From Lachnospiraceae bacterium (GTDB lineage: Bacteria > Bacillota_A > Clostridia > Lachnospirales > Lachnospiraceae), in NCBI GenBank assembly GCA_017626435.1, contig JAGAIR010000010.1, positions 1 through 64,000 on the forward strand: 64,000 nt of DNA. The letters run 5' to 3'. The notes under the pieces are model-generated. The model searched no databases and was not told where the DNA came from. It saw only the letters and a list, made by a program, of their open reading frames with translations. Below, piece by piece: positions 7,994-16,206 of this stretch; the stretch's first letter is position 1, and each line of letters opens with the position of its first letter. The translations under genes were made by a program, and so were the position numbers.

Positions 7994-9166
7994 ATGAACA
8001 ATTTCATTTTTGAAAATACGACAAAGGTTTATTTTGGAAAGGGTTGCGTGAAAGAATATCTAGCGTGCCTGATAGGAAAGTATGAGCGAAATATCATGCT
8101 CTGCTATGGGGAAGGTTCGATTAAGAAAAATGGAATCTATGAGGAAGTAATGGAAATTCTTGCTTCAACTGGGAAGGAGATTTATGAATTTTCTGGTATT
8201 ATGCCGAATCCTACATATCGGAAAGTGCTGGAGGGGGCAGAAGTGGCCAGAGAAAATCAAATTGGTTTGATTCTTGGGGTTGGTGGTGGTTCTGTGATGG
8301 ACTGCTGTAAGGCGATTTCCATTGCGGCAAGATATGACGGAAATGTATGGGAAGACTTTTGGGAAAGACCTGGCATCATTGACTTTGAACCATTGCCTTT
8401 AGGTGTCATTGTCACAGTATCAGGAACCGGAAGTGAGTGCAATGGTGGTGCGGTAATTACCAATGAGGAGAAAAAGGTAAAGGGTGGGCGGGATTATCCA
8501 CAGTGTAATCCGGAGTTTGCCCTTTTAGACCCATCATACACCTACAGTGTTCCAAAGTTCCAGATGGTTTCTGGTGGTTTCGATACGTTATCCCATATTA
8601 TGGAGACTTATTTTAGTGAGCCCGATGGGGATAATGTTTCCGATGATCTTGCAGAGGCACTTATGAAAAATGTCATTCGCAATCTGCGGGTAGCAATCCG
8701 TAATCCAGAGGACTATACTGCTAGGAGTAACCTGATGTGGGATGCTGCCATGGCGGAAAATAGATTGCTCAAATTGGGTAAGAGGACAGATTTTCAATGC
8801 CACCAGATGGAACACCAGTTGGGGGCATATACGGGCTGTAACCATGGTGCAGGTCTGGCAGTCTTGCATCCAGTTTATTATCGGCATATTTACAGAGATG
8901 GATTGGTAAAATTCAAACGTTTTGCCATAAACGTATGGGGAATCTCCGTTGAGGGAAAGAGCGAGGAAGAGATTGCCAGAGCCGGTGTAGAGGCATTGGC
9001 GGAGTTTATTCGGGAAATTGGTCTTCCTGTTACGTTGCGGGAACTGGGTGTGGATGAGTCCGTGGATTTGCGGGCGGTTGTGGATTCCTGTGTTTCCATG
9101 CAGGGGAGTTACAGGAAAATGACACAGGATGAAATTAATAAAATTTTTCAGGAGGTGCAAGATTAA
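7994..9166 (+). CDS. iron-containing alcohol dehydrogenase (BDH/YqhD type)
   Basis: A 390-residue group III alcohol dehydrogenase that reduces aldehydes with NAD(P)H. The N-terminal Rossmann-like half carries the nucleotide motif GVGGGSVMDCCKAI (about residues 95-108). The metal site is formed by Asp and His in FDTLSHIMETYFS, His in HQMEHQLG and His in GCNHGAGLAVLHP. Length and order match butanol dehydrogenase/YqhD proteins. GGAAAGGAAG precedes the ATG. Together with the flavodoxin and DkgA-like reductase downstream, the layout recalls the E. coli yqhD-dkgA aldehyde-detoxification pair, an inference from neighbourhood. Confidence 0.9.
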   Translation: MNNFIFENTTKVYFGKGCVKEYLACLIGKYERNIMLCYGEGSIKKNGIYEEVMEILASTGKEIYEFSGIMPNPTYRKVLEGAEVARENQIGLILGVGGGSVMDCCKAISIAARYDGNVWEDFWERPGIIDFEPLPLGVIVTVSGTGSECNGGAVITNEEKKVKGGRDYPQCNPEFALLDPSYTYSVPKFQMVSGGFDTLSHIMETYFSEPDGDNVSDDLAEALMKNVIRNLRVAIRNPEDYTARSNLMWDAAMAENRLLKLGKRTDFQCHQMEHQLGAYTGCNHGAGLAVLHPVYYRHIYRDGLVKFKRFAINVWGISVEGKSEEEIARAGVEALAEFIREIGLPVTLRELGVDESVDLRAVVDSCVSMQGSYRKMTQDEINKIFQEVQD

Positions 9167-9255
9167 AACAAGTTAAAAATCATATGTTATAGATGCTGCC
9201 GATATGGTGGCAGAATGGCTAAATAATATCCAAAAAGAAAGGTAAGGTGGTTTCA

Positions 9256-9888
9256 ATGAAAGAATGGAGGACAAAAGTATTTCGTGTCGTATCAGTTATC
9301 CTTATGTTTGCGATGGTGGTATCGGTTGTAAATGTAAACACAGTAAGTGCAAAGGTGAAGAAAAAGAAAAATATAGTGGTGCTTTATTTTTCTGCGACAG
9401 GAACGACAAAAGGTGCTGCGAAAAAAATTAAAAAGGCGACAAAAGGTAAGCTGGTTGCCATTAAGCCGGCTGAACCATATACAGAGGAAGATCTTGACTA
9501 TGGCAATGACGGTAGTCGTGTAACAAAGGAACATGAATCTGCAAAAACTCCTGCTGCGAGTAAGGTGCGCCCTGAAATTTCAAACTTAAATGCTATAAAG
9601 AAAGCTGTCAGAAAAGCAGATGTAGTCTATATCGGATATCCGATTTGGTGGGGAGAAGCACCGCATATTGTATATAGTTTTGTAGAAACGGTAAGCCTCA
9701 AGGGAAAAACAGTAGTTCCTTTTTCCACGTCAATCAGTAGTGGTCTGGGAAACAGTGGGAAACATTTGAAGACCAGGGCAAAGATATCATCTAAGACAAA
9801 ATGGCTCAAAGGGCGTAATTTTTATGAGATTCCTTCCCAGAAAAAGGTAAACAAATGGGTGAAAGGATTGATATCCGTCCACGGATAG
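9256..9888 (+). CDS. secreted or membrane-anchored flavodoxin-like protein
   Basis: This 210-residue protein starts with a signal-type segment (about residues 7-33, ending near VSAKVKKKK) and continues with a flavodoxin fold. The FMN phosphate loop is YFSATGTTKGAAKKI, and the second flavin loop is YIGYPIWWGEAPHIVYSF. It would carry FMN outside the membrane or at its outer face and act as an electron carrier or quinone/flavin reductase. A GTG at 9247 is in frame, but AAGGTGG at 9244-9250 suits the ATG at 9256. It lies between the alcohol dehydrogenase and the broken aldo-keto reductase in the redox cluster. Confidence 0.82.
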   Translation: MKEWRTKVFRVVSVILMFAMVVSVVNVNTVSAKVKKKKNIVVLYFSATGTTKGAAKKIKKATKGKLVAIKPAEPYTEEDLDYGNDGSRVTKEHESAKTPAASKVRPEISNLNAIKKAVRKADVVYIGYPIWWGEAPHIVYSFVETVSLKGKTVVPFSTSISSGLGNSGKHLKTRAKISSKTKWLKGRNFYEIPSQKKVNKWVKGLISVHG

Positions 9889-9930
9889 AACCAGACCAGG
9901 AAGAGAAAACGTTGAGAAATGGAGAAAACA

Positions 9931-10799
9931 ATGAAGGAGAGATTATTAGGGAAGGATTTGAAGGTATCTGCGGTGGGTCTTGGCTGCATGGGATTTTCCC
10001 ATGCCTATGGGGCACCGACAGAGCGAAAAGAGGCGATCGATAGGCTGCGGCAGGCAGCAGAGATGGGATACACTTTTTTGATACAGCAGAGGTATATGGG
10101 ACGATTAAGGACTCTCATCAAAATGAGATGCTGGTGGGGGAGGCATCCTTAAAGAGGTTGAACACGGATTATATTGATCTATATTATCAGCACCGTGTGG
10201 ACCCGGAGGTTCCCATTGAGGAAGTGGCAGGAGTTATGGCAGAGCTGATGCAGGAAGGAAAAATAGTTCATTGGGGGCTTTCTGAGGCAGATGAGGAAAC
10301 GATTCGTCATGCTCATGCCGTCTGTCCGGTAACAGCGATACAGAATCGCTATTCCATGATGGCGAGATGGTATGAAACATTATTTCCGGTATTGGAGGAA
10401 CTGAACATCGGCTATGTGGCATTCTCGCCTCTGGCAAATGGTTTTTTATCGGGCAAATATGGAAAAAATGCAGAGTTTGACAAGGTATATGGTTACCGGA
10501 GCATGATGCCGCAGTTCACCAGCGAGGGAGTGGATAAGAACCGGGAACTGCTGGCGTTACTTGACAGGATGGCTGAAGAAAAAAATGCAACTCCCGCACA
10601 GATTTCTCTTGCCTGGATATTGTGTAAAAAGCCGTATCTGGTGCCAATACCAGGCAGCAGGAAAGCAGAACGCTTGCAGGAAAATGCAGATGCAGCAGAT
10701 GTTATATTGTCGGCTGGTGAGGTGGCAGCACTGGATGAGGCACTGGATGCTATGGAAATGTCCGAGGTGTTTGGTGGTTCAAAGGTAAAACAGAGGTGA
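9931..10799 (+). pseudogene. aldo-keto reductase, frameshifted and internally deleted
   Basis: The N-terminal part (LGKDLKVSAVGLGCMGFSH) is a typical aldo-keto reductase start. In the T-run near 10074-10080 one base is missing; in the shifted frame the sequence reads DTAEVYG, which holds the catalytic Asp and Tyr, up to MLVGEA. Then about 60 codons that should carry the catalytic Lys are gone, and the frame rejoins at [20 protein letters not shown]. The C-terminal half to 10799 looks intact, including the [13 protein letters not shown] cofactor motif. Two independent lesions mean no active enzyme. The start was chosen by GGAG at 9921-9924. Confidence 0.85.
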
Positions 10800-10801
10800 A
10801 A

Positions 10802-10924
10802 AGGAGAGAGCAGCTTGTTGCTGGAGATTATACAGTGGGCAGGTATGCGGCTCTTTATGGAATGGATGATCAGGGAATGGCAACCAATAAAACGGAGGCA
10901 CAGGAACTGGCAAAGAAATTATGA
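10802..10924 (+). other. short open remnant, unidentified
   Basis: A frame that is open from just after the broken aldo-keto reductase ends at a stop at 10922-10924, with a C-terminus reading NKTEAQELAKKL. It has no start codon or ribosome site and resembles the tail of a larger deleted gene. I cannot assign it. Confidence 0.2.
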
Positions 10925-11001
10925 ATCGTTTGATGTGTTTCGGCGATGTTATAACAGGTGTCATGAAATAACAGATAAAAATAAGATAGGAGAGGTTTAA
11001 A

Positions 11002-11856
11002 ATGAGTAATCAAATGTATGTGAAATTAAATAATGGAGTGGAAATGCCGATGGTGGGAATCGGTACATTTATGCTAAGTCCGGATGAGGCAGAGACTTCT
11101 TGTGTAAGCGCATTGCAGGATGGATACCGGCTGATTGATACCGCAAACGCCTATGTCAACGAAAAAGCAGTAGGGCGTGCCATGAAAAAATCCGGGATTG
11201 CCAGAAAGGATATATTTCTGGAGACCAAGCTGTGGCCAGCTTTTTACAATCAGTCTGATGCAGTGGAAAAGACGTTGCAGCGACTTGACACAGATTATAT
11301 AGACCTTTTGCTGATTCATCAGCCGGCAGGCGACTATATCGCAGGATACCGCCGGATGGAAAAAGCGTATAAAGAGGGAAAAGTCAAGGCAATTGGCCTG
11401 TCTAATTTTAACGAGGAGCAGATTAGGGAAATATTAAGTGTCTGTGAAGTGAAACCGACGGTATTGCAGACAGAAACCCATCCGTATTCGCAGGAAAAGG
11501 GATTAAAGGATTTTCTGGAAAAAGAAGAGATTGTAATTCAGGCGTGGTATCCATTGGGACATGGCGATGCAGCATTGATTCAGGAACCTGCATTTTCAAA
11601 ATTGGCTGAGAAGTATGGCAAAAGCAATGCGCAGATTATCCTTCGCTGGCACGTGCAGACAGGAAACGTGGTAATTCCTGGTTCAAAAAATCCAGACCAC
11701 ATCCGTGACAATTTTGATCTGTTTGATTTTGAACTGACGGCAGAGGAGATGAAGGAGATACAGGCACTTAATCAGGATAAAAGATATTATACCAGTACAC
11801 CGGAACTGCTGAAAAGTTATGCAGAGATGGTACCGCCTGTGGACGAACAGAAATAA
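11002..11856 (+). CDS. aldo-keto reductase (2,5-diketo-D-gluconate reductase/DkgA type)
   Basis: A complete 284-residue AKR5-like reductase using NADPH on aldehydes, 2-oxoaldehydes or keto sugars. The catalytic tetrad is present: Asp and Tyr in LIDTANAY, Lys in ETKLWP, His in LLLIHQP. The C-terminal cofactor motif is VIPGSKNPDHIRDNFDLF. GGAGAGG precedes the ATG. Unlike its broken neighbour at 9931-10799, which belongs to a different AKR group, it is intact. With the Fe-alcohol dehydrogenase it suggests reduction of reactive aldehydes such as methylglyoxal, although the substrate is not shown by sequence. Confidence 0.9.
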   Translation: MSNQMYVKLNNGVEMPMVGIGTFMLSPDEAETSCVSALQDGYRLIDTANAYVNEKAVGRAMKKSGIARKDIFLETKLWPAFYNQSDAVEKTLQRLDTDYIDLLLIHQPAGDYIAGYRRMEKAYKEGKVKAIGLSNFNEEQIREILSVCEVKPTVLQTETHPYSQEKGLKDFLEKEEIVIQAWYPLGHGDAALIQEPAFSKLAEKYGKSNAQIILRWHVQTGNVVIPGSKNPDHIRDNFDLFDFELTAEEMKEIQALNQDKRYYTSTPELLKSYAEMVPPVDEQK

Positions 11857-12019
11857 ATTAATATATTGTTTGTGCTACAGGAAGGAGACCGGAGGATGGA
11901 TATTAGAAAACTCATCCGATGATGTCTATGTCTGGTACTCAGAGATTTAGCCAGAAAAGACAGTAGAGATTGTCAATCATCTGAAAGCGGGAATAGAGCA
12001 AAATAAGGAGGAAAATCCG

Positions 12020-12658
12020 ATGAAAGTTTTAATGGTCAATGGCGGACCACATGAGAAGGGATGTACCTATACAGCGTTGAAGGAAGTAGCAGATACCCTG
12101 GCAAAGGATGGGATTGATTCAGAGATTGTCTGGATTGGAAATAAGCCCGTTGGCGGTTGTATTGCCTGCAAAGCATGTGTAAAAAAGGGAGAGTGTGTGT
12201 TTGATGATATTGTCAATAAGGTTAGAGAAAAGGCATATCGGGCAGATGGTTTTATTTTCGGAACACCGGTTCATTATGGTGCTGCTTCCGGAAATATGAC
12301 CGCTTTTATGGACAGACTATTTTATTCCGAGCTGTGCGGTAATGGCAATAAGGCATTTTATATGAAACCGGCTGCGGCTGTGATTTCTGCCAGAAGGGCT
12401 GGGACAACGGCAACTTTTGACCAGATGAATAAGTATTTTACCATCCAGGAGATGCCGGTAGTGTCTTCCCGTTACTGGAATATGGTACATGGGGCATCGC
12501 CGGAAGATGTAAAGAAAGACTTAGAGGGTCTGTATACCATGCGTGTGCTGGGAAGAAATATGGCATATATGCTGAAGTGTAAAGAGGCTGCCGAGATGTC
12601 TGGGATATCTTTGCCGGAGCAGGAGCCAGCTGTTTTTACAAACTTTATCCATGATTAG
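12020..12658 (+). CDS. flavodoxin-fold NADPH-dependent FMN reductase
   Basis: A 212-residue cytoplasmic flavoprotein of the NADPH-dependent FMN reductase/iron-sulfur flavoprotein group. The FMN phosphate loop is NGGPHEKGCTYTALKE at the N-terminus. GGCIACKACVKKGECVFDD (about 49-67) is the cysteine-rich stretch found in this group, and FGTPVHYGAASGNMTAFMDR is the second flavin loop. AAGGAGG sits 8 bp before the ATG. It probably reduces quinones, azo- or nitro-compounds or passes electrons to a partner. The preceding 11857-12019 holds a start-less frame running into this gene, perhaps a gene tail, which I cannot identify. Confidence 0.85.
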   Translation: MKVLMVNGGPHEKGCTYTALKEVADTLAKDGIDSEIVWIGNKPVGGCIACKACVKKGECVFDDIVNKVREKAYRADGFIFGTPVHYGAASGNMTAFMDRLFYSELCGNGNKAFYMKPAAAVISARRAGTTATFDQMNKYFTIQEMPVVSSRYWNMVHGASPEDVKKDLEGLYTMRVLGRNMAYMLKCKEAAEMSGISLPEQEPAVFTNFIHD

Positions 12659-12790
12659 TATCATATCGGATTCCATTATGGCATGCTTAAGGGGATGGTA
12701 AAAAAGCCATCCCTATTCTGGATATAGAGAAAGATTCTGCAAAAGGAAATGTGGTCGGCATATGGGTTTGGCGCGGTGTAGCTGCCATGA

Positions 12791-12925
12791 TTGCCGGTCA
12801 TTGATTTCTTTTTGGATTATGCAGCTATCATGGGATTGGTGATATTTATTTTCTATTCCCTTCAAAAGTTTTTACAGGGACGAAAATTGTCTGTTAGTAA
12901 TGAAAAGCAGAGACATAAGGACTGA
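12791..12925 (+). pseudogene. membrane-protein C-terminal remnant
   Basis: A start-less frame encodes a hydrophobic helix (FFLDYAAIMGLVIFIFYSLQ) followed by a basic cytoplasmic tail ending at 12925. Hydrophobic fragments in another frame just upstream (about 12745-12790) suggest a frameshifted, mostly deleted membrane gene. The family is not recognisable. Confidence 0.3.
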
Positions 12926-12931
12926 TATACG

Positions 12932-13215
12932 ATGGAGACGAAGAAAAAGAACCTGGATAAAAAAGATTATTTGTATTGCTGGCTGTGCTTGCAGTTGTCA
13001 TAGTTGCAGCAGTATCTGCTCTCAACATGGGAGGAGTCAAGACAAGGCTGCAGGCCGATTCCCCTGCAGAAGTACCGGTACAAACTACAGATAGTAACAT
13101 TTTGATTGTCTATTTTGCAGAGGCTGAAAACAGTGAGGTAGATATGATAAGTTCTGCGTGACAGTCGTGGACAAAGTGGCAAAAGGAAGAATCAGGGCAC
13201 TGGCAGACATGATAG
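12932..13215 (+). pseudogene. exported flavodoxin, frameshifted and truncated
   Basis: The ATG at 12932 opens METKKKNLDKK; a frameshift near 12965 then gives a signal-type helix (LLAVLAVVIVAAVSAL) and the flavodoxin opening NILIVYFAEAENSEVD. A second shift near 13155 leads to SVTVVDKVAKGRIRALADM in a third frame, after which the gene ends. SASVTV...GRIRALADMIQ is a recurring stretch in secreted clostridial flavodoxins, so this is the first third of such a gene. It adds to the decayed genes of the redox region. 13216-13318 contains nothing I can name. Confidence 0.7.
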
Positions 13216-13318
13216 TTGTCTGCTTTTTAGGATGTTGATCTTTCTAACGCAAGATGATTAGTGATTTCGGTAAGAAAAAAAGGGGGTTTAGTAAATTATT
13301 ACTTTAAATATATAGTTT

Positions 13319-13900
13319 TTATAAGGCAGATGCAGAGGATAATATTTTTTCAAATTCTGAACAGATTTTTTCTTCGGAAACGGTATCTAAATTTGTCAAC
13401 CAGTATCGTAGCAACTGAATAATACCACCTGCAAGAAAGGCGGAAAGAACATGGGCATCTACTGGCTGGCAGATTTTATTTTTACTTTCGTCTTTGAGAT
13501 GCAGTAATATATTCCGTTGGATTTCCAAAGATAAAATGTCCAACAGGGTAGAAAATACGGAACTGTGTATAATATTGTTCACTAATTGAATATGGCTTGA
13601 TAAAAAGCGGATTGCCCCATGAAAAACAAAAAAATAGTACTCCGAAAAAGAACAAGGGGAATCTGATTGTGTGCTTGAATATTGTTTAATGATAGATTTC
13701 TGTATTTGCTGTACAAAAAAAGCAAAAAATTCATATTTATCTGCGAAATGTTTATAGAAAGTGGCACGCCGTATCATGGCATGGTCACATAATTCATTGA
13801 CGGTAATCTCTTCAAATTTTTTCTTTTCAATTAAGGCGGCAAAAGATTTGCAAAGAGCCTTATGTGTCTTAATAATTCTTAAATCTGTTTTTGCGCTCAT
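13319..13900 (-). CDS. TetR/AcrR-family regulator
   Basis: A 193-residue one-domain regulator. The helix-turn-helix is at about residues 25-50 (FEEITVNELCDHAMIRRATFYKHFADKYEFF), and the C-terminal helices form a ligand pocket of unknown specificity. The longer frame starting at 13930 lacks a ribosome site; GGAGG on the minus strand is placed correctly for the ATG at 13898-13900. It is divergent from the first MMPL transporter, 196 bp away, and most likely represses it, as is usual for TetR/transporter pairs. The closest relative in the window is the second TetR at 19189. Confidence 0.85.
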   Translation of the reverse strand: MSAKTDLRIIKTHKALCKSFAALIEKKKFEEITVNELCDHAMIRRATFYKHFADKYEFFAFFVQQIQKSIIKQYSSTQSDSPCSFSEYYFFVFHGAIRFLSSHIQLVNNIIHSSVFSTLLDILSLEIQRNILLHLKDESKNKICQPVDAHVLSAFLAGGIIQLLRYWLTNLDTVSEEKICSEFEKILSSASAL

Positions 13901-14019
13901 AAAAATCCTCCATTTTAGGAAACATTTCACGGATTATGTCAATTATCATACAGTTTTATTTAGTTTGTACGTTGCATATCTCAATTAATTTGTATATGAT
14001 TTCTTATAACAAAAAAAGT

Positions 14020-14047
14020 GACAAATGTCAAATAAATGTTCTTTGTC
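14020..14047. promoter_or_regulatory. candidate TetR operator before the first MMPL gene
   Basis: GACAAA (14020-14025) and TTTGTC (14042-14047) form an inverted repeat in the divergent region between the TetR gene and the MMPL gene, with a smaller GACA-AA-TGTC dyad inside. The position suits an operator; no clear -35/-10 pair was found to support it. Confidence 0.3.
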
Positions 14048-14096
14048 TATTAAATATAGCCGATAGAAAAAATTACTGGCGGAAAGGATGAACAAG

Positions 14097-16136
14097 ATGG
14101 AACATTTTTTTAGAGGTGTTATTCAGCATCGAAAGAAAATTCTGGCTGCTTTTGTTATTGTATTTGTGATATGCGTACTTTGCAGACCATTGATTGCGGT
14201 AAATTATGATATGAATGCATATCTGCCGGAAGATGTCCCCTCATCCGTGGCATTGGATGTGATGGAAGAAGAATTTGATGGAGGCATTCCTAATGTCAGA
14301 GTCATGATTCGGGATGTAAGCATTCCAGAAGCCTTACAATACAAAGATAAAATTTTACAGATTGACGGAGTGACAGAAGTTACCTGGCTGGATGATGCCG
14401 TAGATGTCAGGATTCCTCTGGAAATGGCAGATGCAGACATATCAGAAAATTATTATGTGGACGATACTGCCCTGTATTCTGTTACATTACAGGAAGAAAA
14501 AATTATTTCGGCGGTGGCAGATATCCGGGAATTGATTGGGGACAAAAATGCCATGACAGGTTCTGCAGTCAGTACGGCACTGGCAACAAACAGTACCGTT
14601 AGTGAGATTAGAAAGATTGCTGTTTTTGCCGTTTTTTTGGTATTCATTATTTTAACTCTTACCACAACTTCCTGGCTGGAACCGATAGTTGTATTAATCG
14701 GGCTGGGGGTAGCGGTGCTGATCAATGCAGGTTCCAATCTGATATTTGGAGAAATCTCATTTGTGACAAATGCAGCAGGGAATATTTTGCAGCTGGCGGT
14801 TTCCCTGGATTATTCCGTGTTTCTGATTCATCGTTTTGAGGAATGCCGTCAGGAAGAGAAAAACCCGGAGGCTGCTATGAGAAAAGCGTTGGTAAAATCA
14901 GTTTCTTCCATTATGTCCAGTGGCTTAACGACAGTGATTGGGTTTCTGGCACTAGCGTTTATGCGTTTTCGGATTGGACCCGATTTAGGATATGCGCTGG
15001 CGAAGGGAATTGCCATCAGTCTGATTGTAGTTTTTATCTTTATGCCAGGGCTGATTCTTATGGCTGCCCCTTATATGGATAAAACAAAACATAAACCATT
15101 TATGCCAGATTTTCACGGTTTTGGAAAAGTGGTTAGAAAGATGATGATACCGCTGGCAATCCTGTTTACTGTGATGATTGTACCGTCTTATCTTGCCAGT
15201 ATCCAAAATTCCTATTATTATGGCGCTTCCCACATTTTTGCGGAAGGAACGCAGATGGGAGATGATACCAAAGCCATTGAGAAAGTGTTTGGAAAAAATG
15301 ACACCTATGTCCTGATGGTGCCAAAGGGAGACACTGCAACGGAAACAGAGATGTTAGCTAATATAAAAAAATTGCCGGAAGTTTCTGGTGTCATTGCCTT
15401 TGTAGAACAGGCAGGAGCAGAAATTCCCTATGAATATCTTGATAAAGAAACGCTTGACAAACTGGAATCTGAAAACTATAGCAGGATGGTTTTATCAGTT
15501 GACGTAGATTATGAAGGTGATAAGACATTCCGGCTGATAGAAAATATTCGGAAAATTGCACAGGATTATTATCCGGACCAATACCTTTTAGCGGGACAGG
15601 GCATCAGTACCTATGATTTAATGGATACGGTTACGGCAGATATGATGAAGGTAAATTTTGTGGCCATCGCAGCCGTCTTTCTGGTGCTTCTGTTTACCAT
15701 GAAATCAGTTGTACTTCCTGTCATACTGGTACTTACCATTGAAACTGCCATATGGATGAATCTTTCCTTTCCTTATTATGCCGATTCACCGCTTTTTTAT
15801 ATCGCTTATCTGATTATCAGTTCGATTCAGCTGGGGGCTACGGTAGATTATGCGATTCTGCTTACCGGGCGGTATCAGGAAAACCGGTATTTGTATGGAA
15901 AGAAAGACAGTATTGTAGAGACATTGTCAAATGTGTCGGTTTCTATATTAACGTCTGGTATTGTTCTGACTATTGTCGGTTTTCTGCTGGGGGAAATTTC
16001 AACCCATGGTCTGCTATCCCAGTTGGGATTTTTGTTGGGCAGGGGAACGATATGCTCTCTTTGTGCTGTGTTATTGGTGCTGCCAGGCTTTTTATATCTG
16101 TTTGACCGATTGTTTATGAAAACGAATAAGGAATGA
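14097..16136 (+). CDS. MMPL-family RND transporter
   Basis: A 679-residue RND-superfamily membrane protein of the MMPL/hopanoid-exporter type, which moves lipids or other hydrophobic compounds outward. The layout is canonical: TM1 (about 16-34), an extracellular domain, five TMs (about 180-320) including the LDYSVFLIHRFEE motif, TM7, a second extracellular domain, and five more TMs with QLGATVDYAILLTGRYQEN. Each half thus holds the Asp-Tyr pair used for proton coupling. The ATG at 14088 abuts AAGG directly, so the ATG at 14097, nine bases after GGAAAGG, is taken as start. It is followed by a secreted heptad-repeat protein, probably its periplasm-side or wall-side partner. Confidence 0.88.
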   Translation: MEHFFRGVIQHRKKILAAFVIVFVICVLCRPLIAVNYDMNAYLPEDVPSSVALDVMEEEFDGGIPNVRVMIRDVSIPEALQYKDKILQIDGVTEVTWLDDAVDVRIPLEMADADISENYYVDDTALYSVTLQEEKIISAVADIRELIGDKNAMTGSAVSTALATNSTVSEIRKIAVFAVFLVFIILTLTTTSWLEPIVVLIGLGVAVLINAGSNLIFGEISFVTNAAGNILQLAVSLDYSVFLIHRFEECRQEEKNPEAAMRKALVKSVSSIMSSGLTTVIGFLALAFMRFRIGPDLGYALAKGIAISLIVVFIFMPGLILMAAPYMDKTKHKPFMPDFHGFGKVVRKMMIPLAILFTVMIVPSYLASIQNSYYYGASHIFAEGTQMGDDTKAIEKVFGKNDTYVLMVPKGDTATETEMLANIKKLPEVSGVIAFVEQAGAEIPYEYLDKETLDKLESENYSRMVLSVDVDYEGDKTFRLIENIRKIAQDYYPDQYLLAGQGISTYDLMDTVTADMMKVNFVAIAAVFLVLLFTMKSVVLPVILVLTIETAIWMNLSFPYYADSPLFYIAYLIISSIQLGATVDYAILLTGRYQENRYLYGKKDSIVETLSNVSVSILTSGIVLTIVGFLLGEISTHGLLSQLGFLLGRGTICSLCAVLLVLPGFLYLFDRLFMKTNKE

Positions 16137-16206
16137 TAGATGAATAATTTCCACAGCATAGTTTGTCTTAGTAATACTATAGTCAAAAGATCAGGAGGTT
16201 TTTATC

